DNA of 64,000 bases. Origin: Terriglobia bacterium. GTDB lineage: Bacteria > Acidobacteriota > Terriglobia > Bryobacterales > Bryobacteraceae. Positions within the stretch are counted from its first letter, which is position 1. Every line of letters starts with the position of its first letter. The position numbers and the translations under genes were made by a program. The stretch lies in NCBI GenBank assembly GCA_020073145.1, contig JAIQFS010000002.1:165525-229524 (forward strand), in the 5' to 3' direction. Below the pieces are notes generated by a model that was given only the letters and a program-made list of their open reading frames with translations, ran no database searches and was not told the DNA's origin. This document shows positions 28,675-36,132 of the stretch, piece by piece.

Positions 28675-29142
28675 GTGCTCTACCTGCTCACCTTCACGTG
28701 TTACGGCACGCATCTGCCGGGAGACCCCCGAGGCAGCGTCGATTCCGTACGCGCCGGCGTTCATCGTTCCCTCCCACCAAACCCGAATCTGGAGTCCTAC
28801 TGCCGCCGTCAAATGCGCCAAAAAGCTTACCTCCTTTCGGCACCGAAAGCTCGCACGTTAGTGAAAGACTCCATCCTCGAAGTCTGCGAGTTACGCTCCT
28901 GGTTCCTCTACGCCCTACACGTCCGGACGACACACGTACACGCTGTTGTGGAGGCAAATTGCCCAGCCAGCCGAGTACTCAACGACTGGAAATCCCATGC
29001 CACCCGAGAGCTACGGGCTGCTGGAGAAGGACCGCCAGATCGGCTGTACTGGACCCACGGTGGCAGCACACGGCGCATCCTGACTGCGGAAGACCTGAGC
29101 CGCGGCCGTAAGGCCGCGGGCCTCCTCGTTATCGCACCGTAG
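28675..29142 (+). CDS. REP-associated tyrosine transposase (RAYT, Y1/IS200-like)
   Basis: 155 residues from GTG 28675. The N terminus YLLTFTCYGTHLPGDPRGSV is the RAYT/IS200-like first strand. ALHVRTTHVHAVVEANCPAS carries the HUH-type His-x-His (HVH) motif. The helix with SRVLNDWKSHATRELR follows; the Tyr in RLYWTHGGSTRRIL is a candidate nucleophile. These proteins nick single-stranded DNA at REP palindromes. Two identical hairpins flank the gene (28605 and 29100), the second inside its 3' end. The C terminus overlaps the convergent xseA stop by 14 bases. Confidence 0.85.
   Translation: MLYLLTFTCYGTHLPGDPRGSVDSVRAGVHRSLPPNPNLESYCRRQMRQKAYLLSAPKARTLVKDSILEVCELRSWFLYALHVRTTHVHAVVEANCPASRVLNDWKSHATRELRAAGEGPPDRLYWTHGGSTRRILTAEDLSRGRKAAGLLVIAP
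29100..29119 (+). repeat. REP-like palindrome, copy 2 (3' end of the RAYT gene)
   Basis: The same 8-bp stem and GTAA loop as copy 1, in the same orientation, 495 bases further on. Here it is read through as coding sequence (SRGRKAAG) near the RAYT C terminus. Confidence 0.8.
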
Positions 29143-30478
29143 CGTCCAACTCCCCTTGCGCTAGGCGCACGTGAATGCGCGTAGCAGCCGGTGCCTCTGA
29201 AGCGTCCTTCAGAATCCCCGCCTCGTTCGAAACGATGGCGTACCCCCGCTCCAAAATGCGCAGCGGGCTCAACTCGGAGAGCTTGGCCGCCAGTTGATCG
29301 AAGGCGCTGCGGCGCCGTGTCAGTTGCGCCGTCGCGGACTGAGCCAGTGAAGTTCGCGCGGTCTCCAGCCGCCGCCGGTCGGCCGCCAGCCGGGGCCTTA
29401 CGTCGAATCGCTGGAGCCGCAGATCGAGCGCGCGCCGCCGCCGCTCCCGCGTGTCGATGGCCGCGCGCAGCCGCTCGCGCAGGCGGTATTCCTGTTCATC
29501 GACGCGCTGCAGCCCGCGCCCGATCCGCCGGTGCAGCGCGCCCAGAGCCCGGTCGACGCCCTGCTGCCGCAGGCGCCGCTCCAGCATCGCCAGCCGGTAG
29601 CGCAGCACTTGCGCCGATTGCGCGCGGGCAGCGGAGATGCGGTCGAGCAGATCCTCGCGCGTGGGCACCACCAGTTCCGCCGCGGCCGAGGGCGTCGGCG
29701 CGCGCAGATCGGCCACGAAGTCGGCGATCGTGACATCGGTCTCGTGCCCGACCGCCGAGACCACCGGAACCGCGCAGCCCGCAATGGCCCGCGCCACCGC
29801 TTCCTCGTTGAAGGTCCACAAGTCTTCGAGCGAGCCCCCACCCCGGCCCACGACAAGGACCTCGGCCCACCCCGACCGGCTGAAGTAGTCGATGCCGCGG
29901 CAGACTTCCTCCACCGCGCCCTCGCCTTGCACCAGCGCCGGAAAGAGGCGCACATGCACGCCGGGAAAGCGGCGCGACAGAATCTGCACCAGGTCCGCGA
30001 TGGCGGCGCCGCGCGGCGAAGTGACGATCCCGATCCGCCTCGGAAAGCGCGGCAGCGGCCGCTTTCTGGCCGCATCGAACAAACCTTCGGCCGCCAGCTT
30101 CTTCTTGAGCTGCTCGAACGCCAGTTGCAGCGCCCCCACGCCCTGCGGCTCGAGCGTTTCCACCAGGAGCTGATACTCGCCCCGCGCTTCGTATACGTCC
30201 AGGCGTCCCCGCGCCAGCACGGCCAGCCCGTCCTGCGGCTTGAACTTCCAGTAACGGTGCGCCGAGCGAAAGGCCACGCACCGCACCTGCGCGTCGCGCT
30301 CCTTGAGACTGAAGTAATAGTGGCCGCTGGTCGCGAGCTTCACGCCCGAAATCTCGCCCGAAACCCAGACGTCCCGAAACTCGGCGTCCAGCACCGCGCG
30401 CACCGCCGCATTCAGCTCACTGACCGTGAGGATGCGGCGTTGGGGCAACGGTTGAAATTCGAGCGCGAATTGCTCCAC
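29129..30478 (-). CDS. xseA: Exodeoxyribonuclease VII large subunit
   Basis: 449 residues. The N-terminal OB fold (residues about 15-110) includes TVSELNAAVRAVL, VWVSGEISGVKLATSGHYYF and SLKERDAQVRCVAFR. The catalytic domain follows (RIGIVTSPRGAAIADLVQIL, VVGRGGGSLEDLWTFNEEAV, SAVGHETDVTIADFVADLRA PTPSAAAE). A long coiled-coil region and a short C-terminal barrel (LERGYAIVSN) complete it. With XseB it degrades single-stranded DNA in both directions. No xseB gene is seen nearby. Confidence 0.95.
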   Translation of the reverse strand: MEQFALEFQPLPQRRILTVSELNAAVRAVLDAEFRDVWVSGEISGVKLATSGHYYFSLKERDAQVRCVAFRSAHRYWKFKPQDGLAVLARGRLDVYEARGEYQLLVETLEPQGVGALQLAFEQLKKKLAAEGLFDAARKRPLPRFPRRIGIVTSPRGAAIADLVQILSRRFPGVHVRLFPALVQGEGAVEEVCRGIDYFSRSGWAEVLVVGRGGGSLEDLWTFNEEAVARAIAGCAVPVVSAVGHETDVTIADFVADLRAPTPSAAAELVVPTREDLLDRISAARAQSAQVLRYRLAMLERRLRQQGVDRALGALHRRIGRGLQRVDEQEYRLRERLRAAIDTRERRRRALDLRLQRFDVRPRLAADRRRLETARTSLAQSATAQLTRRRSAFDQLAAKLSELSPLRILERGYAIVSNEAGILKDASEAPAATRIHVRLAQGELDATVR

Positions 30479-30522
30479 CGAGCCATGGTACCGCGCGCCT
30501 CTGCCCGGAAGAGCGCCGGGCC

Positions 30523-32583
30523 CTAGTGTCCCGCCAGCGGCGTCCCGTCGGCCAGGTCGCCCGGAGGCAGCGACGAAAACACCGGGAAGTCTTCGGCGTT
30601 AATCGCCAGGCTCAGGATGGGAATCGTCGACGTGACTTGCACCGAGCCGGTGAAGCTGGCCAACCCCAGCGCGGAACTGACCAGGGACGATCCGTGCACG
30701 CCCGGCGCGACCTGGACATTCGTGCTGCCCAGAACCGTTCCCGTCGCACTCAACGCGGTGATCGTAACGGTTGCCGTTTGTGTCGTAGAGGGGTTCGCGT
30801 ACGTGACCCCCGTCAGCGTCTGCGCGAAGGTGACGAACTCGGTGGCGGCCGCCGTTACGGCGTTCACCCCAGCCTCTCCCTGCGGCGTGCCGCCGCTGTA
30901 GAAGCGGAAGATCAGGCTGGCTTTCACTGGGCCGGTGCACTGCGCCTTCGCCCAGCCTCCTACATTGGCGGAGTTCGGGTCGGCCTGCGACTCCTGATGC
31001 AGGTCCTGCCCCGGGCCCAGCAGATCGGTTCGAGTGGCCGAGGCAGCCGCTCCCGCAAACGGAATCGCCAGAGGCGCTCCGCTGTCCCCAAAAAACGAAG
31101 TCTGGCAACTCACGCTGGTCTGCCCGTAGTTCACGAGCGTCAGAGTGGTCTGCCACCCGCCGCCCAGGGCCAGGTGCGGAAAGTAATACGTATTGGTCAC
31201 CGGCCCCGACGCTGCCGTCGGGGCTCCGGTTCCGGAGGATAGCGGCGTCGCATCCGGCAAATCGCCCGGAGGCAGAGAGGAGAACACCGGGAAGTCTTCC
31301 GCATTGATCGACAGGCTCAAGATCGGAACCGTTGAGGTGACCTGCACCGAGCCGGTGAAGCTGGCCAACCCCAGCGCCGAACTGACCAGGGACGACCCGT
31401 GCGCCCCCGCCAGAACCTGGACATTCGCGCTCCCCAGCGATGGCCCGGGGGCTGCGCTCTGCCCCTTGATGGTGACTGTGGCCGTTTGTGTCGTAGACGG
31501 GTTCGCGTATGTAACCCCCGTCAGCGTCTGCGCGAAGGTGACGAATTCCGTGGCGCCGGCGGTCACCGCGTTCACCCCCGCCTCGCCCTGCGGCTTGCCG
31601 TTACTGTAGAAGCGAAAGATCAGGCTGCCCTTGACCGGCCCGGTGCATTGCCCCTCCGCCCAGCCTCCCACGTTGGCGGAGGCCGGAGCGGCCTGCGATT
31701 CCTGATGCAGGCTCTGACCCGGCCCGAGCAGATCGGTTCGCGAGGACGCCGTCACCCCGTTGAACGGAACCAGCAGCGGATTTCCCGAGTCGGCATAGAA
31801 CGTGGTCTGGCAGGTCACATTCACCTTCGAATAATTCACATAGGTCAGCGTGGTCTGCCAGCCCCCGCCCAGGGCGAGATGCGGGAAGTAGTACGTATTG
31901 CTGAATGTCAGAGCGCCCGCCGGCGTGAGCGTGTAGGTCTTCGTGTAGATGTGGTCGCCAGTGACATCCACTAAACCGTTGGCGGCGTTGCCCGCCACGT
32001 AGATGACAATGTTACCCACGTTCGTGGACGGCGGGGTCCACGTGAAAGTGTACGTTCCCGAACCCGGTGTTTTGTTCAGAGTCGCGTAGTAGCCGGTCTT
32101 TGCGATTGGGTCGCCGCTGTGCTCAATGTACGCGAGCGGTTGACCGGATGGACAATCCTGAGAACCTGGGAAATTGAGAACAGGCTGAATGCTATTCGGG
32201 TCCACGGACGGAATACTGCAGATCACCTGAGTATTGGCATCCACGGACGCGAACGTCCCGGCCATGGTTGTGCTGCTGCTCGCCGTACGCGCTGTCGCTT
32301 GGAAGCCCCAACCCTTCTGCGCTGGGTCGCTGATGGTCACCGTGAGCTGCTGTTTCACTCCGGGAGTATAAGAGAGCCCATTCGGAAAACTGATCGAGAC
32401 GCTGCCTCCGCCCCCGTTCAACGCAGTTCCGACGTGACAGCCCGCCGAATTGCACGCGCCCAATTCCCCCGGAACTCCGGCGTGCCCGGCCTCCGGACCG
32501 TACTCCCACGCCAACAGCGCGATCGGGACTGCCCCCAACAGCACCGCGGCCTTCGCCACAACCAGCTTCCGTTTGCGCTCCAT
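30523..32583 (-). CDS. Secreted protein with choice-of-anchor-V-like domain and a duplicated module
   Basis: 686 residues from ATG 32583. After a signal peptide (KAAVLLGAVPIALLAW) comes PGELGACNSAGCHVGTALNG, with a CX4CH cysteine-histidine motif. A beta domain with PNGLSYTPGVKQQLTVTISD and GWGFQATAR follows, as in choice-of-anchor-V/Reeler-like proteins. Residues about 235-450 and 470-686 are two close copies of one module: YYFPHLALGGGWQTTL, LLGPGQ-LHQESQA, GSLIFRFYS, FVTFAQTLTGVTYANPSTT, NAEDFPVFSSLPPGDL. The function is unknown. It is divergent from the DUF1549 operon across a 350-base region with matching dyads. Confidence 0.75.
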   Translation of the reverse strand: MERKRKLVVAKAAVLLGAVPIALLAWEYGPEAGHAGVPGELGACNSAGCHVGTALNGGGGSVSISFPNGLSYTPGVKQQLTVTISDPAQKGWGFQATARTASSSTTMAGTFASVDANTQVICSIPSVDPNSIQPVLNFPGSQDCPSGQPLAYIEHSGDPIAKTGYYATLNKTPGSGTYTFTWTPPSTNVGNIVIYVAGNAANGLVDVTGDHIYTKTYTLTPAGALTFSNTYYFPHLALGGGWQTTLTYVNYSKVNVTCQTTFYADSGNPLLVPFNGVTASSRTDLLGPGQSLHQESQAAPASANVGGWAEGQCTGPVKGSLIFRFYSNGKPQGEAGVNAVTAGATEFVTFAQTLTGVTYANPSTTQTATVTIKGQSAAPGPSLGSANVQVLAGAHGSSLVSSALGLASFTGSVQVTSTVPILSLSINAEDFPVFSSLPPGDLPDATPLSSGTGAPTAASGPVTNTYYFPHLALGGGWQTTLTLVNYGQTSVSCQTSFFGDSGAPLAIPFAGAAASATRTDLLGPGQDLHQESQADPNSANVGGWAKAQCTGPVKASLIFRFYSGGTPQGEAGVNAVTAAATEFVTFAQTLTGVTYANPSTTQTATVTITALSATGTVLGSTNVQVAPGVHGSSLVSSALGLASFTGSVQVTSTIPILSLAINAEDFPVFSSLPPGDLADGTPLAGH
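30530..31900 (-). repeat. Two tandem 705-bp in-frame repeats
   Basis: The segment around 30641 (accgagccgg and flanks) recurs at 31346, a spacing of 705 bases or 235 codons. Similarity continues over nearly the whole unit, with long identical stretches. The event is a recent duplication of one protein module. Confidence 0.8.
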
Positions 32584-32933
32584 ACTATTGGGTCGAACCC
32601 CTCTCTGCCCCATTCGACGCGCTTCTTGAATTATTCGGTTTCGGATGGGCCATTACAATTAGCGAAGGTTAACGGACTTCCCCCCCCGCCCCCCTTCGTA
32701 GTCCAGACAGTATACACCGGCCCATTTGATTTTTTTCGTGGCTCGTTTCATTCGCAGGCGGAATCCAGTCCCGTCTCAAGACCGCTAGAAGTTCTAGTAC
32801 CCAAGTCCTTTGAGCAGCGGAGGGTAGGAGGAAGATCGGAAGTCCGGATGTCGTCCATTGGGTGTATACTTTTATCCATTCCTGACGGCCGGTTGGCGGT
32901 CGTGTCATTGTTCAGAGGCATAGGAGTGGACTG
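32584..32933. promoter_or_regulatory. 350-base divergent control region with two mirrored 10-bp elements
   Basis: No gene is seen here. GGTGTATACT occurs on the plus strand at 32861-32870 and on the minus strand at 32718-32709, pointing outward. Each contains TATACT, a fair -10 hexamer for the gene it faces (ATG 32934 and ATG 32583). No convincing -35 boxes were found. The pair could equally be binding sites for one regulator of both transcripts. A run of C residues (about 32680-32694) lies nearby. Confidence 0.35.
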
Positions 32934-34763
32934 ATGGGCCGGGGGGTTTTGTTACTGGCAGGATTGGCCGGGCTGCTGCTGCGCGCCGGCGACACCAATT
33001 GTCCAGCCTATCCGTATTCGGATCGCGTCGCCGACGCGCAGCACCGGGCGGCCGAGCGAACGTACGCGCACTTCTCATTGGAAGCCCGTTCCCGGCCCGC
33101 TCCCCGCACCACCGTGACCGTCCCTCCCAGCGTCAACTTCATCGACGATTTCATTTTCGGCCGTATGGCCCAGGATGGCGTTCAGCCCGCGCCGCTGAGC
33201 TCTGACGCCGAGTTTCTGCGGCGGATCTCGCTGGACTTGACCGGGCGCATTCCTACTCCAGACCAGGTGACCAGTTTCCTCCAGAACGCGGATCCCACCA
33301 AACGCAGCCAATTGATCGATCAGTTGATGGCGTCGGACGCCTTCATCGACCATTGGACTCAGTTCTATGCCAACCTTTTCCAGGTAACCTCCGCTTACTA
33401 CAATTTCATCAGCATCCCCGGGCGGAATAAGTTCAACGGCTATCTTCGTGATTTCATCCAGAACGATCGGTCGTACCAGGATGTCTCCCGGGAGATCATC
33501 TCGGCGGCCGGGGATGCCACCGCCATCGGACCCGCCAACTTCAGTGTCCGCTCGGTCCAGCAGGGCGACCCCATCCAGGACACCTGGGACACGCTGACCG
33601 ACGCCATCAGCGTGTCGTTCCTGGGCACGAAGACGATCTGTATCTCCTGCCATGACGGCCGCGGGCACTTGGAACAGATTAATCTGTTCCTTTCCACCCA
33701 TAAGCGGGTTCAATTCTGGCAGCAGTCGGCATTCTTGTCCCGGACCCAATTCGACTTCATCCCGCTGGATGCCTTCCACCAGGAGAACCGCTCGGTGGTC
33801 GTGGACCGCACCGCCGGGGATTACAGCTCGGTGGTCAACGCCAACAACCCCGGTCCGCGTCCGCCCCGGTATGGCGGCCCCTATACTCCGTCTTATCTCT
33901 ATACCGGCGATACGCCGCAGACCGGCAACTGGCGCTCGGAACTGGCGCGCCTGGTCACCAGTGACCGCCAATTCGCGCGCGCGGCCACCAATTATCTTTG
34001 GGCCGCCATGTTCACCTACGGGATTGTCGATCCACCCGGCGCTTTTGACATGGCCCGCATCGACCCCAGCCATCCCCCCGCCGACGGCGTCCTACAGCCG
34101 ACCGATCCCAAATTGATGGAGGCGCTGGCCACCGAGTTCATCAAGAGCAACTACAGTATTCGCCACATGATCCAGCTGATGGCCAACTCCAATGCCTATC
34201 AGCTGACCAGCAACTACGGCCCGAGTTGGAACGTCGCCTACCAACCCTACTTCGCCAAGCATTTCTCGCGGCGTCTCAGCGCCGAAGAGCTCTACGACGC
34301 GGTGACCGATGCGACGCTCAGCACGGTGCCGATGTATCTGGATGGCTACGATCAGCCGCTGTATCACGCCGGCCAGTTGCCCGACCCGACCGAGCCCCGC
34401 AATAACTATCAGATCTGGACGTTCCTCCAGAATTTCGGGCGGGGCGATTACTGGAACGTCACGCGCAATTCAACCAGCACCGTGCTGCAGGTCCTCTACC
34501 TGATGAATGATAACTTCGTTAATTTCCGGACCTTCGGAGCACGCAACGGAAGCTGGAACACGCGTGTGGCGCAACTGCTGCAATCGACGCCGGACGATCA
34601 GACGGCTGTCCGCCAGTTGTTTCTCGCCACGCTCTCACGGCCGGCCAGCGACGCGGAACTGGCGGCGGCCATGAGCGCTCGAAACCTCAATGGCCGCGAG
34701 CAATGGCTTTCCGATGTCCAGTGGGCCCTGCTCAACAAACTGGATTTCATGTTCAGTTACTGA
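32934..34763 (+). CDS. Secreted DUF1549/DUF1553 protein with c-type heme motif
   Basis: 609 residues with a short signal peptide (LLLAGLAGLLLRAG). Residues about 65-260 are DUF1549 (FIDDFIFGRMAQDGVQPAPL, RRISLDLTGRIPTPDQVTSF). CISCHDGRGH at about 238-247 is a CXXCH heme-binding site. Residues about 330-600 are DUF1553 (NYLWAAMFTYGIVDPPGAFD, LMEALATEFIKSNYSIRHMI, RRLSAEELYDAVTDA). Such proteins occur in planctomycetes and acidobacteria, usually next to a DUF1501 gene, as here 20 bases downstream. A role in redox or glycan processing has been suggested for the pair, but I know of no proof. Confidence 0.88.
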   Translation: MGRGVLLLAGLAGLLLRAGDTNCPAYPYSDRVADAQHRAAERTYAHFSLEARSRPAPRTTVTVPPSVNFIDDFIFGRMAQDGVQPAPLSSDAEFLRRISLDLTGRIPTPDQVTSFLQNADPTKRSQLIDQLMASDAFIDHWTQFYANLFQVTSAYYNFISIPGRNKFNGYLRDFIQNDRSYQDVSREIISAAGDATAIGPANFSVRSVQQGDPIQDTWDTLTDAISVSFLGTKTICISCHDGRGHLEQINLFLSTHKRVQFWQQSAFLSRTQFDFIPLDAFHQENRSVVVDRTAGDYSSVVNANNPGPRPPRYGGPYTPSYLYTGDTPQTGNWRSELARLVTSDRQFARAATNYLWAAMFTYGIVDPPGAFDMARIDPSHPPADGVLQPTDPKLMEALATEFIKSNYSIRHMIQLMANSNAYQLTSNYGPSWNVAYQPYFAKHFSRRLSAEELYDAVTDATLSTVPMYLDGYDQPLYHAGQLPDPTEPRNNYQIWTFLQNFGRGDYWNVTRNSTSTVLQVLYLMNDNFVNFRTFGARNGSWNTRVAQLLQSTPDDQTAVRQLFLATLSRPASDAELAAAMSARNLNGREQWLSDVQWALLNKLDFMFSY

Positions 34764-34782
34764 ACGGAGGACTGAGAAAGCC

Positions 34783-36132
34783 ATGGTTTACGGTTGCCAA
34801 TCCCCCGAACACAGAATTTCCCGCCGCCGGCTTCTATTCGGTGCGGCCTCCTCGGCCTTCCTGGCGGCCGCGCGCCGCGCGGACGCCGATGTGACCAGCA
34901 CCGGAGTGACCATGCGGAACACGGCGCGGGCTTGCATCTTCATCAACATGGCGGGCGCTCCCAGCCAGCTCGACACCTTCGACCCGAAGGATGGCCCGTG
35001 GAACCCCTCCGATGCCAATCTGCAGCAGCACGGGAAAATCGTCCTTTCCCAGACCATGTTTCCGAACCTTTCCAACATCACCAACGACCTGTGCGTGCTG
35101 CGCTCGGTCAAGAGTTGGGAAGCGGCCCACGACCGCGGCCAGTTCTATACCCAGACCACTCACCCGGCCAACCCCGCGTTCGTCGCCGAGACGCCCAACA
35201 TCGGATCGGTGGTCGCTCTCGAAAAAGGCGGAAGCGGCCGCGTCCCGCCGTTCATGGCATTAAACGCCGGTGGAATCGTCTTTCAAGGCGCGAAATTTCT
35301 AGGCGGCCTGGACGAGCCGTTCACTCCCTCCATCAACGATGGCAGCGGCCTGACCACCTTGCAGCTTTCCGGCTTTGGCTCCAATAGCCAACCTCGGTTT
35401 CAGCAGCGCTACAATCTGCTGGCCGCCCTCGACACCAACTTGCGCAGCAATCCCTACGATCCCATCATGGCCAGCCACGCCGCGTATTACACCGCGGCCC
35501 AGCAGCTCATGTACGATCCGGCCATTGCCTCCATCTTCCAGTTCAATACCAGCGACGACACCCGCTACGGCGCTACCCCCTTCGGCCGCTCCTGCATCGT
35601 GGCCCGCAATGCCATTCAGGCCAAGAACGGCACCGTCTTCGTCACTTTGCTGCTCAACGGATGGGATACCCATCAATCGATGTTTGACCGCCGCTATGCC
35701 CCCAATATGTACACCCTCAACGGCGATCTGGACCGCGGCCTCGGGAATCTGGTTGCCGATTTGAAGCAAAGCGGCGACTTCAGTCAAACCCTGATCGTGG
35801 TCATGGGCGAATTCGGGCGCACGCCCGGCGACCTCAATCCTCGCGGCGGCCGCGACCACCATCAGGACGCACAGAGCGCCTTGCTGCTGGGCGGCGGCGT
35901 TCGGGGCGGCAAGGCCATTGGCGCCACCGATTCCCAAGGCGATCAGATCATCGACCCCGGTTGGTCGCAGAACCGCGTCATTTTCATGGAGGATATCGCC
36001 GCGACGATCTACTCCGCGCTCGGCATCGATTGGACCAAAGCCCTGACCAACACGCCCTCGGGACGCAAGTTCGAATACGTGCCCTTCGGCTCGGTAGGCA
36101 CGTATGTCCCGGTGGAGGAAGTGTTTGAGTAA
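34783..36132 (+). CDS. Tat-exported DUF1501-family protein
   Basis: 449 residues from ATG 34783, with GGAGG at 34766-34770. The N terminus HRISRRRLLFGAASSAFLAA is a twin-arginine signal. The mature domain resembles the alkaline-phosphatase-like DUF1501 fold: FINMAGAPSQLDTFDPK, LFGxx-type segments, VVMGEFGRTPGDLNPRGGRD and HHQDAQSALLLGGGVRGGKA, with His/Asp clusters that could bind metal. It partners with the DUF1549/DUF1553 gene upstream and overlaps the start of the next gene by 29 bases. Confidence 0.9.
   Translation: MVYGCQSPEHRISRRRLLFGAASSAFLAAARRADADVTSTGVTMRNTARACIFINMAGAPSQLDTFDPKDGPWNPSDANLQQHGKIVLSQTMFPNLSNITNDLCVLRSVKSWEAAHDRGQFYTQTTHPANPAFVAETPNIGSVVALEKGGSGRVPPFMALNAGGIVFQGAKFLGGLDEPFTPSINDGSGLTTLQLSGFGSNSQPRFQQRYNLLAALDTNLRSNPYDPIMASHAAYYTAAQQLMYDPAIASIFQFNTSDDTRYGATPFGRSCIVARNAIQAKNGTVFVTLLLNGWDTHQSMFDRRYAPNMYTLNGDLDRGLGNLVADLKQSGDFSQTLIVVMGEFGRTPGDLNPRGGRDHHQDAQSALLLGGGVRGGKAIGATDSQGDQIIDPGWSQNRVIFMEDIAATIYSALGIDWTKALTNTPSGRKFEYVPFGSVGTYVPVEEVFE

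Noticed and set aside
28675..29142. RAYT gene read as an intact autonomous insertion sequence
   Set aside because: The flanking hairpins are short REP-like palindromes in the same orientation; no full IS200/IS605 ends or second gene are visible.
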